Positions 13,673-14,545 of a DNA stretch of 14,545 bases are shown here, piece after piece. Where the stretch lies: positions 1-14,545 of the forward strand of contig JAHFBR010000013.1 in the NCBI GenBank assembly GCA_023249955.1, read 5' to 3'. Below the pieces are notes generated by a model. The model did no database searches and had not been told where the DNA came from. It was given only the letters and a program-made list of their open reading frames with translations. Origin of the DNA: a bacterium. GTDB lineage: Bacteria; Babelota; Babeliae; Babelales; RVW-14. The number at the start of each line of letters is the position of its first letter. Positions within the stretch are counted from its first letter, which is position 1. Both the position numbers and the translations under genes were made by a program.

Positions 13673-14545
13673 ATGAATTCAAAAAATTATATGTTTTCAA
13701 AAAATGTTTTTTTACGCAAAGCGTTTATTGGACTTGCTTTGTGGAGTACGGTTTTTGTCACTGTTCTTGCTACAGATAACGACGATGCGTTGGTTGATGA
13801 TGTGCAGACATCAGAAGCCCCGCCACCGCTCCCAGTTATTCAGCGTCGAGGTTCAGAGTTTTCTGGGTTTGAGATCAAGAGCATTGTGGTAGAGGGCAAT
13901 AAATATGTTAAGCCAGAGGCCATTTTAAACCGCCTCCCCTACAAAGCAGGAACAACGTTTGATGTAGAAAGAAGCGAGCTGGCCATTCGCAATTTGTATG
14001 ACCTGGGCAGCTTTAGCCAGGTCCAGCTTGAGGGTGAAAAGATAGACAGTCAATCCATGAGGCTGTTTGTGGTGGTTACTGAAAAAAAGCTGCTTGAAAA
14101 CATCACTTTTACAGGAAACAAGGCTCTCAGAACAAAGCAACTCAAAGAAAAGCTGCATATTGAAAAATTGACCAGCATCGATGATGAAACTATGCGTCGC
14201 ATTGTCCTTGGCGTTCAAAAGTTGTATCGCGAAGAAAATAGGCACCTTGTCGATGTAACCTATGCTCTTACGCCTAACAAAGATAATCCTGACAAAGCCT
14301 CTGTTGAATTTACGGTTCACGAGGGTCCCCGTTCGATGGTGAAGTTTGTGCACTTTGTGGGCAACAAAAATCTGCCGGATCGTAAACTGCGCGGCATTAT
14401 TTTTACGCGTGAAAACTGGCTCATGGGCTTTATGGACAGCGCCGGTACGTACAACCCAGAGATGCTTGAAATGGATAAACACCGTATCGAGTATTTTTAT
14501 CGCGATCATGGCTACTTGATGGCAACGGTTGCTAAGACCAAGGTC
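13673..14545 (+). CDS. bamA: Outer-membrane assembly factor BamA, N-terminal part
   Basis: This is the Omp85-family core of the BAM machine, which inserts beta-barrel proteins into the outer membrane. The 291 residues seen are the signal peptide (about 1-33) and the first POTRA domains; the barrel lies beyond the right edge. POTRA 1 starts near 67 with IKSIVVEGNKYVKPEAIL and contains RNLYDLGSFSQVQLE. POTRA 2 starts near 141 with ENITFTGNKAL and ends at FTVHEGPR (213-220). POTRA 3 begins at VKFVHFVGNKNLPD and includes YFYRDHGYL (274-282). An acidic/Pro-rich stretch (about 35-60) separates the signal peptide from POTRA 1. GAGGAG (13657-13662) lies 10 bases before the ATG. The presence of BamA shows a two-membrane cell. 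TamA or another Omp85 member is possible, but the repeated POTRA pattern favours BamA. Confidence 0.92.
   Translation, partial: MNSKNYMFSKNVFLRKAFIGLALWSTVFVTVLATDNDDALVDDVQTSEAPPPLPVIQRRGSEFSGFEIKSIVVEGNKYVKPEAILNRLPYKAGTTFDVERSELAIRNLYDLGSFSQVQLEGEKIDSQSMRLFVVVTEKKLLENITFTGNKALRTKQLKEKLHIEKLTSIDDETMRRIVLGVQKLYREENRHLVDVTYALTPNKDNPDKASVEFTVHEGPRSMVKFVHFVGNKNLPDRKLRGIIFTRENWLMGFMDSAGTYNPEMLEMDKHRIEYFYRDHGYLMATVAKTKV

Noticed and set aside
13925..14509. 194-codon open frame on the minus strand at the right edge
   Set aside because: It is antisense to the POTRA-coding region of bamA and has no recognisable domain; the plus-strand frame has clear POTRA motifs and a ribosome-binding site.
1..14545. 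tRNA genes, CRISPR arrays, insertion sequences or phage genes
   Set aside because: No cloverleaf, spaced direct repeats, transposase or integrase motifs were seen; gaps between genes are short and accounted for by promoters and two palindromic elements.

Overview
The window looks like a piece of the chromosome of a small-genome, double-membraned bacterium that lives with a eukaryotic host. Candidatus Dependentiae (TM6/Babeliae) is the best guess. This is inferred from the gene mix, not from a marker gene: a BamA homologue shows an outer membrane, BioY and an APC permease point to nutrient scavenging, and a USP-family deubiquitinase and an ankyrin protein, both with Sec signal peptides, point to contact with a ubiquitin-using host. 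Another host-associated lineage such as Chlamydiae, Legionellales or Rickettsiales cannot be excluded.

Layout. Positions 1-3230 are all on the minus strand. Read in the direction of transcription they hold the deubiquitinase, a dRS3-like palindromic repeat, the ankyrin protein, and the N-terminal part of a membrane pyrophosphatase (hppA) that is cut by the window edge. A divergent promoter region (3231-3396) separates this block from a plus-strand block: bioY, a P-loop NTPase 7 nt behind it, then an APC-family amino acid permease. The permease converges on a minus-strand pair, gpmI followed by a DUF4870-like membrane protein; the stop codons of permease and DUF4870 gene interlock. Divergent from gpmI runs a plus-strand pair: a small unknown membrane-anchored exported protein and rsmE. 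rsmE overlaps tail to tail with tsaB, which lies just behind a small zinc-ribbon gene. Next come a large exported coiled-coil protein (minus), a divergent membrane-anchored alpha/beta hydrolase (plus), a palindromic non-coding stretch, and the start of bamA, cut by the right edge.

How it works together. The housekeeping part covers glycolysis (GpmI), pyrophosphate-driven ion pumping (HppA), rRNA methylation (RsmE), tRNA t6A synthesis (TsaB), biotin and amino acid uptake (BioY, APC permease) and outer-membrane assembly (BamA). Between these genes sit five exported or membrane-anchored proteins: the deubiquitinase, the ankyrin protein, the small membrane protein, the coiled-coil protein and the hydrolase. 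They are the likely host-interaction or envelope part and the least explained.

No tRNA, rRNA, CRISPR array, transposase or integrase was recognised. No gene-free stretch exceeds 300 bases; the longest are 1744-1994, which holds the dRS3-like repeat, and 13415-13672, which holds the second palindromic element. Several genes are given shorter starts than the longest open frame, because the extension runs through a repeat or a promoter, or starts at GTG or TTG upstream of a better ATG with a Shine-Dalgarno sequence or signal peptide.
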